IMG/VR virus record: IMGVR_UViG_3300047189_000056
Span: 1 to 64,000 of that record
Origin: a virus
Length of the DNA: 64,000 nucleotides
Reading direction: 5' to 3' (one strand)
Shown: positions 7,997 through 16,213 of the stretch, in pieces
How positions within the stretch are numbered: the first letter of the stretch is position 1
Layout of the letters: every line of letters starts with the position of its first letter
Notes under the pieces: model-generated
Database searches by the model: none
Seen by the model: only the letters and a program-made list of their open reading frames with translations
Told to the model about the DNA's origin: nothing
Position numbers and translations under genes: made by a program

Positions 7997-8089
7997 TTAT
8001 TTTGGAAATATCCATCCCTTACCATTACAAGTAGGACAAACAACGGAATTAGCTACTTTGCCTTTACCTAAACATTTTGGGCATTCCAT
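7997..8089 (-). CDS. 30-aa DnaJ-type zinc-finger peptide
   Basis: ATG 8089 after AAAGGAGG. The product has two CxxCxGxG-like knuckles ('CPKCLGKGKV' and 'CPTCNGKGW'), exactly the repeat of the DnaJ central zinc domain. Stand-alone mini proteins of this type are frequent in phage accessory operons. Likely a zinc-stabilised binding module. Confidence 0.65.
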   Translation of the reverse strand: MECPKCLGKGKVANSVVCPTCNGKGWIFPK

Positions 8090-8174
8090 AAGATTACCTC
8101 CTTTAGATCCAAGACGGGCAGAGTATTAACCTACAACCTTCATTGGGTTAGGCTTATCAGGCCACCGCTTGGAT

Positions 8175-8357
8175 TTATTCTAATTCAATTTCTGCTACTA
8201 TGAAATCTGCCATATTTTCTGCACGACATAAATACCATAGACTTGGCTTTCCGTCTGTAATGGCAAATCTGATTTGTTTTTGAATAATAACTAATTCATA
8301 CCCAAGTTTATGCTTAACTTTGTCACCATGCTTAAATCTAAATTTATATTCAGTCAT
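8175..8357 (-). CDS. 60-aa beta-rich hypothetical protein
   Basis: Alternating strands ('YKFRFKHGDKVKHKLGYELVI', 'LWYLCRAENMADFIVAEIEL') suggest a small SH3/KOW-like barrel ('GDKVKHKLG'). Ribosome site GGAAGGGAG. Function unknown. Confidence 0.58.
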   Translation of the reverse strand: MTEYKFRFKHGDKVKHKLGYELVIIQKQIRFAITDGKPSLWYLCRAENMADFIVAEIELE

Positions 8358-8381
8358 CTCTCCCTTCCTTTCAATAAATGG

Positions 8382-8450
8382 TCAACTAAGCGGACCATTG
8401 TAATGGGGTGGGCAAGTTAATTTGCTCTCTTCTTCCCCTGCATGGGACAT
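8382..8450 (-). CDS. Possible 22-aa peptide in a short gap
   Basis: The ATG at 8450 is five bases after GGGGAG. The 22-residue product ends 'CPPHYNGPLS', a pattern reminiscent of the C-terminus of small phage zinc proteins. The rest of the 170-base gap shows nothing else. Weak; could be a remnant of a larger gene. Confidence 0.25.
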   Translation of the reverse strand: MSHAGEEESKLTCPPHYNGPLS

Positions 8451-8530
8451 ATAGGCTCCCCATTGTCTTTCTCACATAGCGATCAAACACCACCCTTTAG
8501 CCTCCCCTTATCTCCTACCCGTGGCAAATA

Positions 8531-9559
8531 TTAATCCTTTAATTTCTCTAATTTATCGTTAACCATCTTTGTGATCTCAATTATCGTTTTGGAAGGATAT
8601 TGTTTCTTCCAATCGGCTCGATTCTTTTGATAGTATTCCATCAATTCCTTTTTCTTTCCGAAAGCCAAGATGGTTCTTGAGAAATCTGCGACTGCTTTGG
8701 CCCAATCTGGAATGAGTTTTTCTTCTGGTGCCGATTCAATCGGTCGATCTGGAATCATACCAGCCTTTTTCGCATCTTCGAGAACTTCGGTTTCCGTTGG
8801 ATTATCATCTCCAATTTTGGAATCGGTCTTTTTACCAACTGCCCATATAGAAATGAGTCTACCCGATTCTTCATTAATTTGTCTATTTAATGGAAAAATA
8901 TGCTTATGCTGTTCCTGTAATTTTATAGGTTGGGGGATTCCTGGTTTATCTGGGGTAAGCAAAAAAGAAACCGTTAATTCATAGGGCATTTCTTTTGAAC
9001 AAATGGGTTGAAAACCCATAGGAATAATTTGCATTTTTCCCTGTTGGTCTTTCTCCATCTTTATCTTTTCCTCGGCTCTAAAACATAGAATTAAGTTTGC
9101 CCGAACCTGAAGAAGCCGCTGAATCATTTGTTTATGGGCTCCTTTTGGTTTAATCCAGGAAGCCATTTTGCAGGATTCTCGCTTCTTCCAATCATCTCCT
9201 GCCATACGTTGGAGTTCTTCTTCTTGCCAATCTAAAATACCTCCTTCTCCCGCCCATTCATGGGAAGATGAATCTACGATAATAGCTTTATAACCAGCTT
9301 CATCGGCAACTTTGATAGCATCAGTATAGGCAGAGGGTCGAAAGGGTATCTTTAAATCTCCATGATCAAATTTAAAAAGATCTGCATAATGCTTTGCTCG
9401 GCCTGCTTCGGTGTCGATAACGGCAAATGGTTTATCACCACAGATGCCCTTAGCAAGACGCATAGCTGTGAATGTCTTGCCACCGCCAGAGGGTCCTATA
9501 AGCCCAATCAATAACGAGACTGCTTCCCTAACCGCTGGTCTAAAGGTAAATCCATTCAT
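8531..9559 (-). CDS. RecA/Sak4-like AAA ATPase
   Basis: A 342-aa protein with Walker A 'GPSGGGKT' (residues about 22-29), 'FAVIDTEAGRAKHYAD' and Walker B-like 'YKAIIVDSSSHEW'. This matches the AAA_24 / Sak4-type family of phage P-loop recombinases, which work in single-strand annealing. The C-terminal 80 residues are a charged tail. It overlaps the SMC-like gene by four bases, and with the exonuclease next door forms a recombination block. Confidence 0.8.
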   Translation of the reverse strand: MNGFTFRPAVREAVSLLIGLIGPSGGGKTFTAMRLAKGICGDKPFAVIDTEAGRAKHYADLFKFDHGDLKIPFRPSAYTDAIKVADEAGYKAIIVDSSSHEWAGEGGILDWQEEELQRMAGDDWKKRESCKMASWIKPKGAHKQMIQRLLQVRANLILCFRAEEKIKMEKDQQGKMQIIPMGFQPICSKEMPYELTVSFLLTPDKPGIPQPIKLQEQHKHIFPLNRQINEESGRLISIWAVGKKTDSKIGDDNPTETEVLEDAKKAGMIPDRPIESAPEEKLIPDWAKAVADFSRTILAFGKKKELMEYYQKNRADWKKQYPSKTIIEITKMVNDKLEKLKD

Positions 9560-10857
9560 GGTCTTACCTCCTCATCCATGAATACAATTCCATCCTTCAC
9601 AACATAAACACCTATCCTTTCTGGAATATTAGCTGGTTTTTCACCAACGATAGTTGCTAAAATCGTAGCTTTTTTCTTATCAGCAATATCGACATATTGG
9701 AAAATTGAACGGCCAAGACTCTCTCCTCTATCGAGAAGATCGATCCCTAAACCTTCTGGATAGAGTGCCGACAGTTCTTTGGATAATCTTTCAATCTGTG
9801 AACCGGAGAGCATACCAGCTTGGGTTCCCTGATAAGTAAAAACCCCTGATTCATCAAATGAGAGTTCCTTGATCCCGCAGATCTCACTTATCTTGAAAAG
9901 TTTGGAAACCTTTTCTTTCTTGAGAATCCTTTGCTTTTCCTCAATATGAGAGAGTTTATCTTTGTCATCTTCTCTTTCTTGACTTCTGGCAACGTTCTTT
10001 TGATATTGCTCAACCCGGACCTGATTGGCGGCACCTTCGGTAATTTGGTTTTCAATAGCTGAAGTGTCAGGTGATTCTGGTTTCTGTTGCTCCGTTTGAC
10101 GGGGATTTTCTTTTACCCATGCCGACATATCGTTTCGTCTATTTCGGCAATCTCCGAGTTTAGTTTCGAGTTCTTTGATCTCTTTATCCCACTCTTCGAT
10201 GTCTGCCTCTGCATTAAGAACTTGGCTGTTATGCTCAATAACGATTCGATTCTGAGCATCTATATCAAAGATTTTAACCGAATAATCCCCTTTAACCTTG
10301 TTTAATTGAGCCTTCAATGGATTAACATCGATCGGTTTCACTTCCGTCAAATCAATTTCCCCATATCCCTTAATCTTTGCTCGGAGATCCCTGGCATCAA
10401 TTTCAATCTGGTTCATCTCCTTATCGATCTCTGAGGTATCCACCGCAAAGAGTGTAGTGAAATATTGCTTTCTCTCAAGTTCGGTCATCTTCCTGAGATA
10501 GTCCTGGTCAAGAAGGAAAGGGTTTAAAAACTTCTCAATCTCTTTGACGGGTTTCTTAATGATTTTCCCATTGTTAACAAAGACAATCTCCCTTGCATGG
10601 GTCTGCCCATCTTTGCCCTTATACCATTCACGGTTTAGGGACCCTCCTTCAAATTCAAGAGTAACACTGGCCCCTGTCTCACCATGGCGGATAATATCTG
10701 AAGGATATGAACCTCCGAAGCAGAATTTAACCGAATTCAAAATGGTTGTTTTTCCCATCATCAGATCGCCATAAAAAAGAATGAGAGGTTTGTTTAATTC
10801 AATCGTAGTATCTTTGATCATGCCAATATTCTTAATAATAAGTCGTTTCACTTTCAT
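9556..10857 (-). CDS. SbcC/Rad50-like SMC-type ATPase
   Basis: A 433-aa protein opening 'MKVKRLIIKNIGMIKDTTIEL' with Walker A 'GDLMMGKTT' (about residues 29-37). A long coiled-coil middle (about 130-320) follows, then an ABC signature 'LSGSQIERLS' and a Walker B region 'LGIDLLDRGESLG'. This is a compact SbcC/Rad50 head with a short coiled coil. These ATPases pair with nucleases to process DNA ends. No SbcD-type nuclease is nearby, so the RecE-like exonuclease may be its partner (inference). Confidence 0.8.
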   Translation of the reverse strand: MKVKRLIIKNIGMIKDTTIELNKPLILFYGDLMMGKTTILNSVKFCFGGSYPSDIIRHGETGASVTLEFEGGSLNREWYKGKDGQTHAREIVFVNNGKIIKKPVKEIEKFLNPFLLDQDYLRKMTELERKQYFTTLFAVDTSEIDKEMNQIEIDARDLRAKIKGYGEIDLTEVKPIDVNPLKAQLNKVKGDYSVKIFDIDAQNRIVIEHNSQVLNAEADIEEWDKEIKELETKLGDCRNRRNDMSAWVKENPRQTEQQKPESPDTSAIENQITEGAANQVRVEQYQKNVARSQEREDDKDKLSHIEEKQRILKKEKVSKLFKISEICGIKELSFDESGVFTYQGTQAGMLSGSQIERLSKELSALYPEGLGIDLLDRGESLGRSIFQYVDIADKKKATILATIVGEKPANIPERIGVYVVKDGIVFMDEEVRP

Positions 10858-10869
10858 GATTTCTCCTTT

Positions 10870-11751
10870 CTATTCTCCGGTTCCTAAATCTGTCGCTCTC
10901 TTCTCCCAAGCCAAGGAAGCCCAAATCGGTAGATCAATCCAACATACCTGATTAGGATAGGCAGGCCACTTATTTAATCTCATACATTCTTGCCAAAGGA
11001 AGATACCGTATTCTACTTTTTGCTTGCCCATCTCTAAGAAATCAGGGGGCAGACCAATGAATGAGCAAAAATATGGTTCTTCGATTTCTTGAAAGACAAA
11101 TATGAATTTAGGATCTTCTCCCTGAATGCTTTTTACTCCTCTTGAATAAAGGGCAGCCTGAATATCATATCCCATGTTGACGATATGCCGTGCGAGTTCG
11201 GAAGGATTTACACTAATGCCGGTCGTCTTATAATCAACGATCAATTTGTGATCCTTGCTAATCCAATCGGGACGAATGCGAAACCATGTTTCTTCTTCTT
11301 GCCAAATACAGGATGTTTCGGAATTTTCACTTTCTAAAGATATTATTCCTATACCCAATTCCTTACAGGCTATAATTTGGCGATCTGCCGCAGTTACCAT
11401 CTTTCCAACTTCTTCGAACTGATGAAGAAGCAAAGGTACTTTCCCTTCACTTCTCGCTTTATCTCTCTGTTCTTTGGCTGCCTTCGTTCTCCAGTCATCG
11501 GCTTCAATTACAGCAGCATTGTCGAGTCCTTCGAGCAAAAGAGAATGGGCAACTTGTCCAATATCAAACTTCTTTTCCCCTTCTTCTGGTTTAAAATTAG
11601 GATTTAGACGAGGATGGTTAAACCAAGCGTGAGCTGGGGAACGATAAATTAAATCTTGGATTGTAGAACGAGACAAAGAAGGAATTTCACAAGGATCGTT
11701 TTGATATTCCTCCATCCTTATTTTATAAGATCCAGGTTTGTCAATCATCAT
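10870..11751 (-). CDS. RecE-like PD-(D/E)XK exonuclease
   Basis: A 293-aa protein. The N-terminal 'LSRSTIQDLIYRSPAHAWFNHP' and 'FDIGQVAHSLLLEG' are typical of the exodeoxyribonuclease VIII-like PDDEXK family. The catalytic core is 'FRIRPDWISKDHKLIVDYKTT' (D, then D-Y-K). RecE-type enzymes chew one DNA strand to leave 3' ends for annealing. First gene of the recombination trio by transcription order. Confidence 0.85.
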   Translation of the reverse strand: MMIDKPGSYKIRMEEYQNDPCEIPSLSRSTIQDLIYRSPAHAWFNHPRLNPNFKPEEGEKKFDIGQVAHSLLLEGLDNAAVIEADDWRTKAAKEQRDKARSEGKVPLLLHQFEEVGKMVTAADRQIIACKELGIGIISLESENSETSCIWQEEETWFRIRPDWISKDHKLIVDYKTTGISVNPSELARHIVNMGYDIQAALYSRGVKSIQGEDPKFIFVFQEIEEPYFCSFIGLPPDFLEMGKQKVEYGIFLWQECMRLNKWPAYPNQVCWIDLPIWASLAWEKRATDLGTGE

Positions 11752-11775
11752 TCCCTCCTTTTCCCAATAATTTCG

Positions 11776-11952
11776 TTATTTATCTTCACCATCTGATTCA
11801 ACTAACCATTCTTCCTGGATAGTTGAACAAGGAATATCGATATTCTTTTTATAGAGGTTAAGAGCCTTAAATTCTGCTTCATTTTGATCTTTAGCCAAAA
11901 CCTGAAAATTAGTCCTATTCCTTTGATCGAAAAATACTGTAAATTTTTTCAT
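11776..11952 (-). CDS. 58-aa hypothetical protein
   Basis: Start at 11952 with GGAGG upstream. Beta-alpha-beta pattern ('KKFTVFFDQRNRTNFQVLAKDQNEAEFKAL') reminiscent of small phage ferredoxin-fold proteins. Function unknown. Confidence 0.58.
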   Translation of the reverse strand: MKKFTVFFDQRNRTNFQVLAKDQNEAEFKALNLYKKNIDIPCSTIQEEWLVESDGEDK

Positions 11953-12079
11953 CTTTTTTCCTCCACCATCCCGAAATATACACACACCCTACACCCTTCT
12001 TTACCCATTCGCAATCTCTCTTGCCACACCATCGACGGCACAGGTCTTTTAAAGTTGGAAGGGTTAGGGCGCCGATCAT
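11915..12079 (-). CDS. 54-aa Cys-rich hypothetical protein
   Basis: ATG overlaps the upstream stop (ATGA). The product contains 'LCRRWCGKRDCEW' and one more cysteine, then an aromatic, basic end. It overlaps the next gene by 38 bases, so real status is uncertain. Confidence 0.42.
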   Translation of the reverse strand: MIGALTLPTLKDLCRRWCGKRDCEWVKKGVGCVYISGWWRKKDEKIYSIFRSKE

Positions 12080-12255
12080 TTCTCACCGTTCAAAATCATA
12101 TCAATAATTTCTCTATCTTCATCGCCTAATATTTCTGAGAGTCTTGTCAATTCATGTCTCGCTTCCATCAGGTCGGCAGCAAGATGGGCAATATCTTCTC
12201 TTGTTGCCATGTCGGGATTAATAGATAAAGTTGATATTCGTTCAAGCCAATTCAT
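12076..12255 (-). CDS. 59-aa acidic helical protein
   Basis: ATG 12255 to TGA 12076. Fully helical ('TREDIAHLAADLMEARHELTRL'). Overlaps both neighbours by four bases, a strong sign of translational coupling. Unrecognised. Confidence 0.58.
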   Translation of the reverse strand: MNWLERISTLSINPDMATREDIAHLAADLMEARHELTRLSEILGDEDREIIDMILNGEK

Positions 12256-12500
12256 TTCTTCACCCTTGTCCCATGAATTTGCTTTTCAATCAATGTCAAT
12301 CGGACATCCAGTTCGGTGAGGTCTTTTACCATCAGGGAATGAGATCGTTTAATCTCGGCCTGGGCAATAGTTAATTGGGGTTCCACTTGCTTGATGCGAT
12401 AAAACATCCCCAATCCTGTGCCAATTAAAAGACAAAAAAGTATAACCATAAAAAATTCACCATAAGTAAAAGACCATGTTTTTCTTCTATACTGCTCCAT
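12252..12500 (-). CDS. Single-pass membrane protein with coiled coil
   Basis: 82 aa; one transmembrane helix ('FFMVILFCLLIGTGLGMFY', about residues 16-34), then a heptad-like helix to the end. Ribosome site AGGAGG. The layout resembles Rz-like or chemoreceptor-like anchors; role unknown. Confidence 0.58.
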   Translation of the reverse strand: MEQYRRKTWSFTYGEFFMVILFCLLIGTGLGMFYRIKQVEPQLTIAQAEIKRSHSLMVKDLTELDVRLTLIEKQIHGTRVKK

Positions 12501-12557
12501 GAATCCTCCTATTGTATTCTTTTAATGAATTACTAATTTTTAATTTTGTTGAATCTT

Positions 12558-13070
12558 TTAAGGGTTGACGATTTGGTTTTTTCTTTGAGGAGCCAATCCT
12601 TTCTTTCGCATCTTATGATGAATTAGATCATGGTAACTTTGGTTACAGATGATAAGATTGCAATTACTATTATCTTTAGGATTTCTGTTGATATGATGAA
12701 CAATCTCGCCTTCTTTTAGTGGTCTTCCTAAAACGTTTGAAGCAATTAATCTATGTTCTCCTATATATCCCTCTAAACTTGCGTTTGGATGATCAGGCAT
12801 TTTGATTAAAATATGTCCTCTGCCATCATAAGTATAACCACCTTTCCAATAGCCATTTAAAGAACCTATTAATCTAATACCATACATAGGATTCCCAGAA
12901 CCTTTTCTGCTTTCACTAAGTCTTTTTCTTCCTTCTTCTGACAAAAAACTTTTACCCTTGCTATATTTATACCAACAATTTTGAGAACAAAATCTGCCCC
13001 CTCCTCTTTTAATTTCTGACATCCATGTTTGAAAAGGATTCCCACAAATTTGGCATACACATTGAACCAT
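12558..13070 (-). CDS. HNH homing endonuclease
   Basis: A 170-aa protein. N-terminal zinc finger 'CQICGNPFQTW...FCSQNC', a NUMOD-type DNA-binding repeat region ('GNPMYG', 'NGYWKGG'), then the HNH core 'GEHRLIASNVLGRPLKEGE', 'IVHHINRNPKDN' and 'NLIICNQSYHDLIH'. Free-standing homing enzyme. Confidence 0.88.
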   Translation of the reverse strand: MVQCVCQICGNPFQTWMSEIKRGGGRFCSQNCWYKYSKGKSFLSEEGRKRLSESRKGSGNPMYGIRLIGSLNGYWKGGYTYDGRGHILIKMPDHPNASLEGYIGEHRLIASNVLGRPLKEGEIVHHINRNPKDNSNCNLIICNQSYHDLIHHKMRKKGLAPQRKNQIVNP

Positions 13071-13082
13071 TTTTTAGCCTCC

Positions 13083-13184
13083 CTAAAAGAATATTAAGAT
13101 AAATGGCAGAAATACAACCCAACTGAGATAGGCCGCACAACATGCAAGAGCCAGCCAGCATGTGACCTCAAAGATATCGCTCAT
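13083..13184 (-). CDS. 33-aa membrane peptide
   Basis: ATG 13184 after GAGAGGTGGGAAAA, overlapping the previous stop. Almost entirely hydrophobic with a CC pair; one transmembrane helix. Function unknown. Confidence 0.5.
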   Translation of the reverse strand: MSDIFEVTCWLALACCAAYLSWVVFLPFILIFF

Positions 13185-13345
13185 TTTTCCCACCTCTCCA
13201 AAGATGCCTTGAGTTTTCGCCAAGGGATAATGATAATCTTTGATGATTTAGAATCTACGAGTTCAATTCCTGCTTCGGCTTCATAATACCAATAATCCTG
13301 ATTTCCAAAACGTTGAGGGCTTAAGCTTAAATCTTTCTTCCTCAT
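13181..13345 (-). CDS. 54-aa hypothetical protein
   Basis: Open from ATG 13345 to TGA 13181, overlapping the next gene by four bases. 'FGNQDYWYYEAEAGIELVD' then a beta strand 'KIIIIPWRKL'. Resembles small phage proteins that end with 'IPWRKL', but family not named. Confidence 0.55.
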   Translation of the reverse strand: MRKKDLSLSPQRFGNQDYWYYEAEAGIELVDSKSSKIIIIPWRKLKASLERWEK

Positions 13346-13346
13346 C

Positions 13347-14030
13347 TCACACCTCCACCGGCTCGATAGACTTTTCCTTCAGTTTATTTCTTTCTTTCAC
13401 TCTATGATATGAATCCCTTTTTACTTTCAAATACCATTCGTGGTTTAGGACCCTATAATTTTTCATCCTAATGGAAGTACAGATCGGGCAATATCGTTTT
13501 GCACTTCCATTATAAGGATAAGAAACTAATTCGTGACCATTGTCACAATGAGTTTTTCTTGCATTTTGAGCTGGAAAACCATTCCCACGCAAAAGATTCT
13601 CTCGCATAGTTACTAATTCCATATGATCAGGATTTACACAACGAGGATTTCTACAAAGATGATCTATTGTAAGATTGGTTGGAATTTCCCCTTTAAGATA
13701 AGCATAAGACCACCTATGAGCATTAAATGTTTGTTGTTGCCCATTTTTTTTAATTCCAAAATTACCATAGCCCCCAGGCTTAATAGATGCTATCCAGTTC
13801 CAACATCCATTAATATCAATTCTTGCTTTTCTAAAAAATCTTTCTTCGGTTGACAATCTTGGAATAGTGGCAAGTGCCTTCCGTTGAGCAACTGTTTGCT
13901 TTCTACCAATTTTGAATGTACCTGGGTTGGGGTTTAAAGATTGGTATTTTGTATAGCAGGATTTTGAACAAAACGTTTTTCTCTTAGTACCAACATCTTG
14001 ATTACATTGTTTACATGGGCGTGGATTCAT
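13347..14030 (-). CDS. HNH endonuclease (HNH_3 type) with zinc fingers
   Basis: A 227-aa protein: N-terminal C4 finger ('CKQCNQDVG...FCSKSC'), then the HNH_3 domain 'GCWNWIASIKPGGYGNFGI', 'AHRWSYAYLKGEIP', 'TIDHLCRNPRCVNPDHMELVT', and a C-terminal 'CDNGHEL...YCPIC' finger. All catalytic residues are present. Typical selfish phage endonuclease. Confidence 0.9.
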   Translation of the reverse strand: MNPRPCKQCNQDVGTKRKTFCSKSCYTKYQSLNPNPGTFKIGRKQTVAQRKALATIPRLSTEERFFRKARIDINGCWNWIASIKPGGYGNFGIKKNGQQQTFNAHRWSYAYLKGEIPTNLTIDHLCRNPRCVNPDHMELVTMRENLLRGNGFPAQNARKTHCDNGHELVSYPYNGSAKRYCPICTSIRMKNYRVLNHEWYLKVKRDSYHRVKERNKLKEKSIEPVEV

Positions 14031-14193
14031 TTACTGTTCCCTCATTTTTCCTGTCAGGGTTATGGTGAACGTGATGATCAAGTAGAAGTATTTTTACCAA
14101 CTTTTTTACCAACCATACCCTCCATCCGATAGGTAGCAATTTCCTTATCAGCCACAGCCTCCATCCGATCTTTTTCTTTAGCTTTCTTCTCAT
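14011..14193 (-). CDS. 60-aa cationic amphipathic protein with internal repeat
   Basis: ATG 14193 is five bases after AAGGAG and overlaps the YopX-like stop. The N-terminal half repeats 'IGWRLWLIRKLL' then 'IGWRVWLVKKLV', two near-identical amphipathic basic helices, followed by a His-rich tail. The repeat is also visible in DNA. Membrane or nucleic-acid binding would fit; no family recognised. Confidence 0.6.
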   Translation of the reverse strand: MRRKLKKKIGWRLWLIRKLLPIGWRVWLVKKLVKILLLDHHVHHNPDRKNEGTVNESTPM

Positions 14194-14597
14194 GGGGTCT
14201 CCTTCATCAACTCAGGGTTCTCATAAATATTACTAATGACTTCAACAATCCAATTTCCAGCACTCTGACAAAATGCTTCAGTAAGAATTGCATTATGAAA
14301 ATCAGACCTAAAAGAACCATCATCGAAAAAGACCTTTGCCTTACACTTTATTGGTTCATCTGTTTCATATTGGCTTTTAATAAGAACAATATCCCCCTCC
14401 CAAATTTCTTTTCCTTTTGAATCGTGGAGGCCAGTAAATTGCATGAGTTCAATATCTTCAAAATTCCAGAGACTTTCACCTTTAATGGTTTTTACACCAA
14501 AAATTCCAGCACATTTCCCTTTTGGATATATTGCTTCTAAGTCATTAATCATCACCTTTTCTTGTTTCCACCACGCCCTAAACTTTATCTCTCTCAT
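14190..14597 (-). CDS. YopX family protein
   Basis: A 135-aa protein with the YopX signatures: 'REIKFRAWWKQEKVMI' at the start, 'ELMQFTGLHDSKGKEIWEGDIV' in the middle and 'SNIYENPEL' at the end. YopX proteins are common phage accessory proteins of unknown biochemical role. Confidence 0.9.
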   Translation of the reverse strand: MREIKFRAWWKQEKVMINDLEAIYPKGKCAGIFGVKTIKGESLWNFEDIELMQFTGLHDSKGKEIWEGDIVLIKSQYETDEPIKCKAKVFFDDGSFRSDFHNAILTEAFCQSAGNWIVEVISNIYENPELMKETP

Positions 14598-14733
14598 TCT
14601 TTCTCCTCTTAATCGCCTTCTTGACCTGTGCGGTACATTTGAGATCGACCAAGTATGGACATTTCTTTAAGGTACAGACCTCATCCGATAATTTGAATTT
14701 CTGACGTGATTTCTCGCAAAGGAAATATGGCAT
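14578..14733 (-). CDS. 51-aa four-cysteine protein
   Basis: ATG 14733 just after the upstream stop. Cysteines in 'FLCEKSR', 'EVCTLKKCPYL' and 'LKCTAQ', followed by a basic tail. Overlaps the YopX-like start by 20 bases. Possibly zinc-binding; unknown. Confidence 0.5.
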   Translation of the reverse strand: MPYFLCEKSRQKFKLSDEVCTLKKCPYLVDLKCTAQVKKAIKRRKNERDKV

Positions 14734-15060
14734 TTATTTTTCTTTATAAACCTTATTGACTTTAGCAATCATCTGATCTTTGAGATTAATAGACGATTTG
14801 TGATTTTGATAATATGCACTTTGATAAGGCCAGTCTTTATTTATTTTACAAAGGTTAACCCTATCCTTTATAACTTTTTGAGGGTGACTTACTGTTAAAC
14901 AAAAGCAAGAAGAAAGACATAAATGTAATGGACATTTCCCATCTCTAATATCCCAAATAATTCCAGTAGAATTAAACCTTGATTTGTACTTCCTCAAATG
15001 CTTCTCAAACTTATCAAGGGCCGCTCCACGGACAGGCCACCGCCCATTGTCAATACGCAT
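14734..15060 (-). CDS. Hypothetical protein with cysteine cluster
   Basis: A 108-aa protein with basic N-terminus ('LDKFEKHLRKYKSRF') and a 'CPLHLCLSSCFCLTV' cluster near the middle. Four closely spaced cysteines could bind zinc or an Fe-S cluster. Unrecognised. Confidence 0.55.
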   Translation of the reverse strand: MRIDNGRWPVRGAALDKFEKHLRKYKSRFNSTGIIWDIRDGKCPLHLCLSSCFCLTVSHPQKVIKDRVNLCKINKDWPYQSAYYQNHKSSINLKDQMIAKVNKVYKEK

Positions 15061-15145
15061 CTCTGGAGACTATCATTAATCCCATCACAAAAACTCCAAG
15101 CAAACAACCCACAAAGATGCCGACTACGAAACCTGTCCAGAACAT
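15050..15145 (-). CDS. 31-aa membrane peptide, DUF3789-like
   Basis: ATG 15145 follows AAAGGAGTAGAA. One glycine-zipper transmembrane helix ('GFVVGIFVGCLLGVFVMGLMIV') then 'SRDAY'. This strongly resembles the tiny DUF3789 phage membrane proteins. Role unknown. Confidence 0.6.
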   Translation of the reverse strand: MFWTGFVVGIFVGCLLGVFVMGLMIVSRDAY

Positions 15146-15161
15146 TTCTACTCCTTTTCAA

Positions 15162-15434
15162 TTATACTGGTGTTTCCCCTTCCCTTAATTTGGGTTCAAC
15201 AAAAGCATGTTTGGCTCTTCGGCCCCGTTTCGGTTTCTCTGGTAAACTGGGATGTAATGGTCCCAACATAACCGTCTTTTCCTTCTTCACCCTTTTCTTG
15301 CGAACCTTCTTTTCAGGGGCCGGAATGTCAATGATGACTGCATTATCATCGACAAGCATTTCAAAAAGGTTTTCTAATAGATTTTGAGCAGATTCAACCT
15401 TTAATCTCAATTCTTTCAAACTTATAATGTTCAT
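15162..15434 (-). CDS. Lys/Arg-rich hypothetical protein
   Basis: A 90-aa protein with an N-terminal helix ('ELRLKVESAQNLLENLFEML') and a strongly basic middle ('EKKVRKKRVKKEK', 'KPKRGRRAKH'). Likely nucleic-acid binding. GGAGG upstream. Confidence 0.58.
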   Translation of the reverse strand: MNIISLKELRLKVESAQNLLENLFEMLVDDNAVIIDIPAPEKKVRKKRVKKEKTVMLGPLHPSLPEKPKRGRRAKHAFVEPKLREGETPV

Positions 15435-15577
15435 TCAATCACCTCCTTTCGTCTAAAGTGAAATTCTAAATCGCTTCTGCCATTCCCCCTTCCGCCATTT
15501 CAGGTTATGAAGATTAAGTCCCAATTACAGTCAACTTGCGGGTTCTCGGCTATGCCGGATGGCCGTCTAACAGAGAC

Positions 15578-15976
15578 TCATGGGACATGGGATTCATTTA
15601 TTTGTTTATTTTCTTCTAATATTACTCTTAATTTCATTAAAGAATTTGATTGATGATAATTTCCCCATATATCTCTATCTGTCATTTCTAATCCATATTT
15701 TTCCTTAATCCAATTTATAGCTTGATCGAAGGATTCTTTTTTGGCTCGTTTATGATTACTTCCAAAAACACTAAATGTTTTACATCCACCATTATACCAA
15801 GGAGAATCTGGATCAGTTTTAAAGTTAATGCCAACAATTTTCCAATTTGCCGATCTATATGCTCTTCCGTCTTGAATAGGGTTGTAGGCTAAAAATAATT
15901 TATTATTTAAAATTTCTGCTATTTGCCATGAATTATGGATTTTATATTTATTTAGAATTGCTTTGGTTAATTTCAT
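15578..15976 (-). CDS. Hypothetical protein
   Basis: A 132-aa protein with several aromatic and Asn residues ('YNPIQDGRAYRSANWKIVG'). Ribosome site CGGAGGA. The 140 bases downstream hold no convincing gene. No recognised fold. Confidence 0.55.
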   Translation of the reverse strand: MKLTKAILNKYKIHNSWQIAEILNNKLFLAYNPIQDGRAYRSANWKIVGINFKTDPDSPWYNGGCKTFSVFGSNHKRAKKESFDQAINWIKEKYGLEMTDRDIWGNYHQSNSLMKLRVILEENKQINESHVP

Positions 15977-16000
15977 TTTAATCCTCCGGAGAGATGGGAT

Positions 16001-16126
16001 TCATGGCGCTGCCTGTATTTCACCCCATTTATGCCTACTACCGCTCTTTCTATGTGGTCTACAGGGATTTTCTTCCTTCACATGATACCTACCTATGGGT
16101 TTTTGAGTTCGCTTGTCTTGGGGCAT
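16001..16126 (-). CDS. 41-aa basic protein, first gene of leftward operon
   Basis: ATG 16126, about 30 bases downstream of the predicted leftward start of transcription. The product is rich in R, K, H and P. Supported by position at the head of the operon; weak ribosome site (TTAGG). Confidence 0.45.
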   Translation of the reverse strand: MPQDKRTQKPIGRYHVKEENPCRPHRKSGSRHKWGEIQAAP

Positions 16127-16156
16127 CCTAAGAACAACCTCGTTGAACGTTGATTG

Positions 16157-16177
16157 ATGTTCTATCATGTAGAACAT
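16157..16177. promoter_or_regulatory. Repressor operator, left
   Basis: A perfect 8-bp inverted repeat, ATGTTCTA and TAGAACAT, around a 5-base centre. It lies within the -10/spacer region of the leftward early promoter. A related site lies in the rightward promoter (16509-16529), so both are probably bound by the 16498 repressor and the Cro-like protein. Confidence 0.78.
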
Positions 16178-16187
16178 AAATTGTCAA
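16159..16187 (-). promoter_or_regulatory. Leftward early promoter (PL-like)
   Basis: Minus-strand consensus -35 TTGACA (16187-16182), 17-bp spacer, and -10 TAGAAC (16164-16159). It would drive the long run of minus-strand genes from 16126 to 3652. The operator overlaps it. Confidence 0.72.
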
Positions 16188-16213
16188 GCATTATTTTTAA
16201 AAATATTTGGGAA

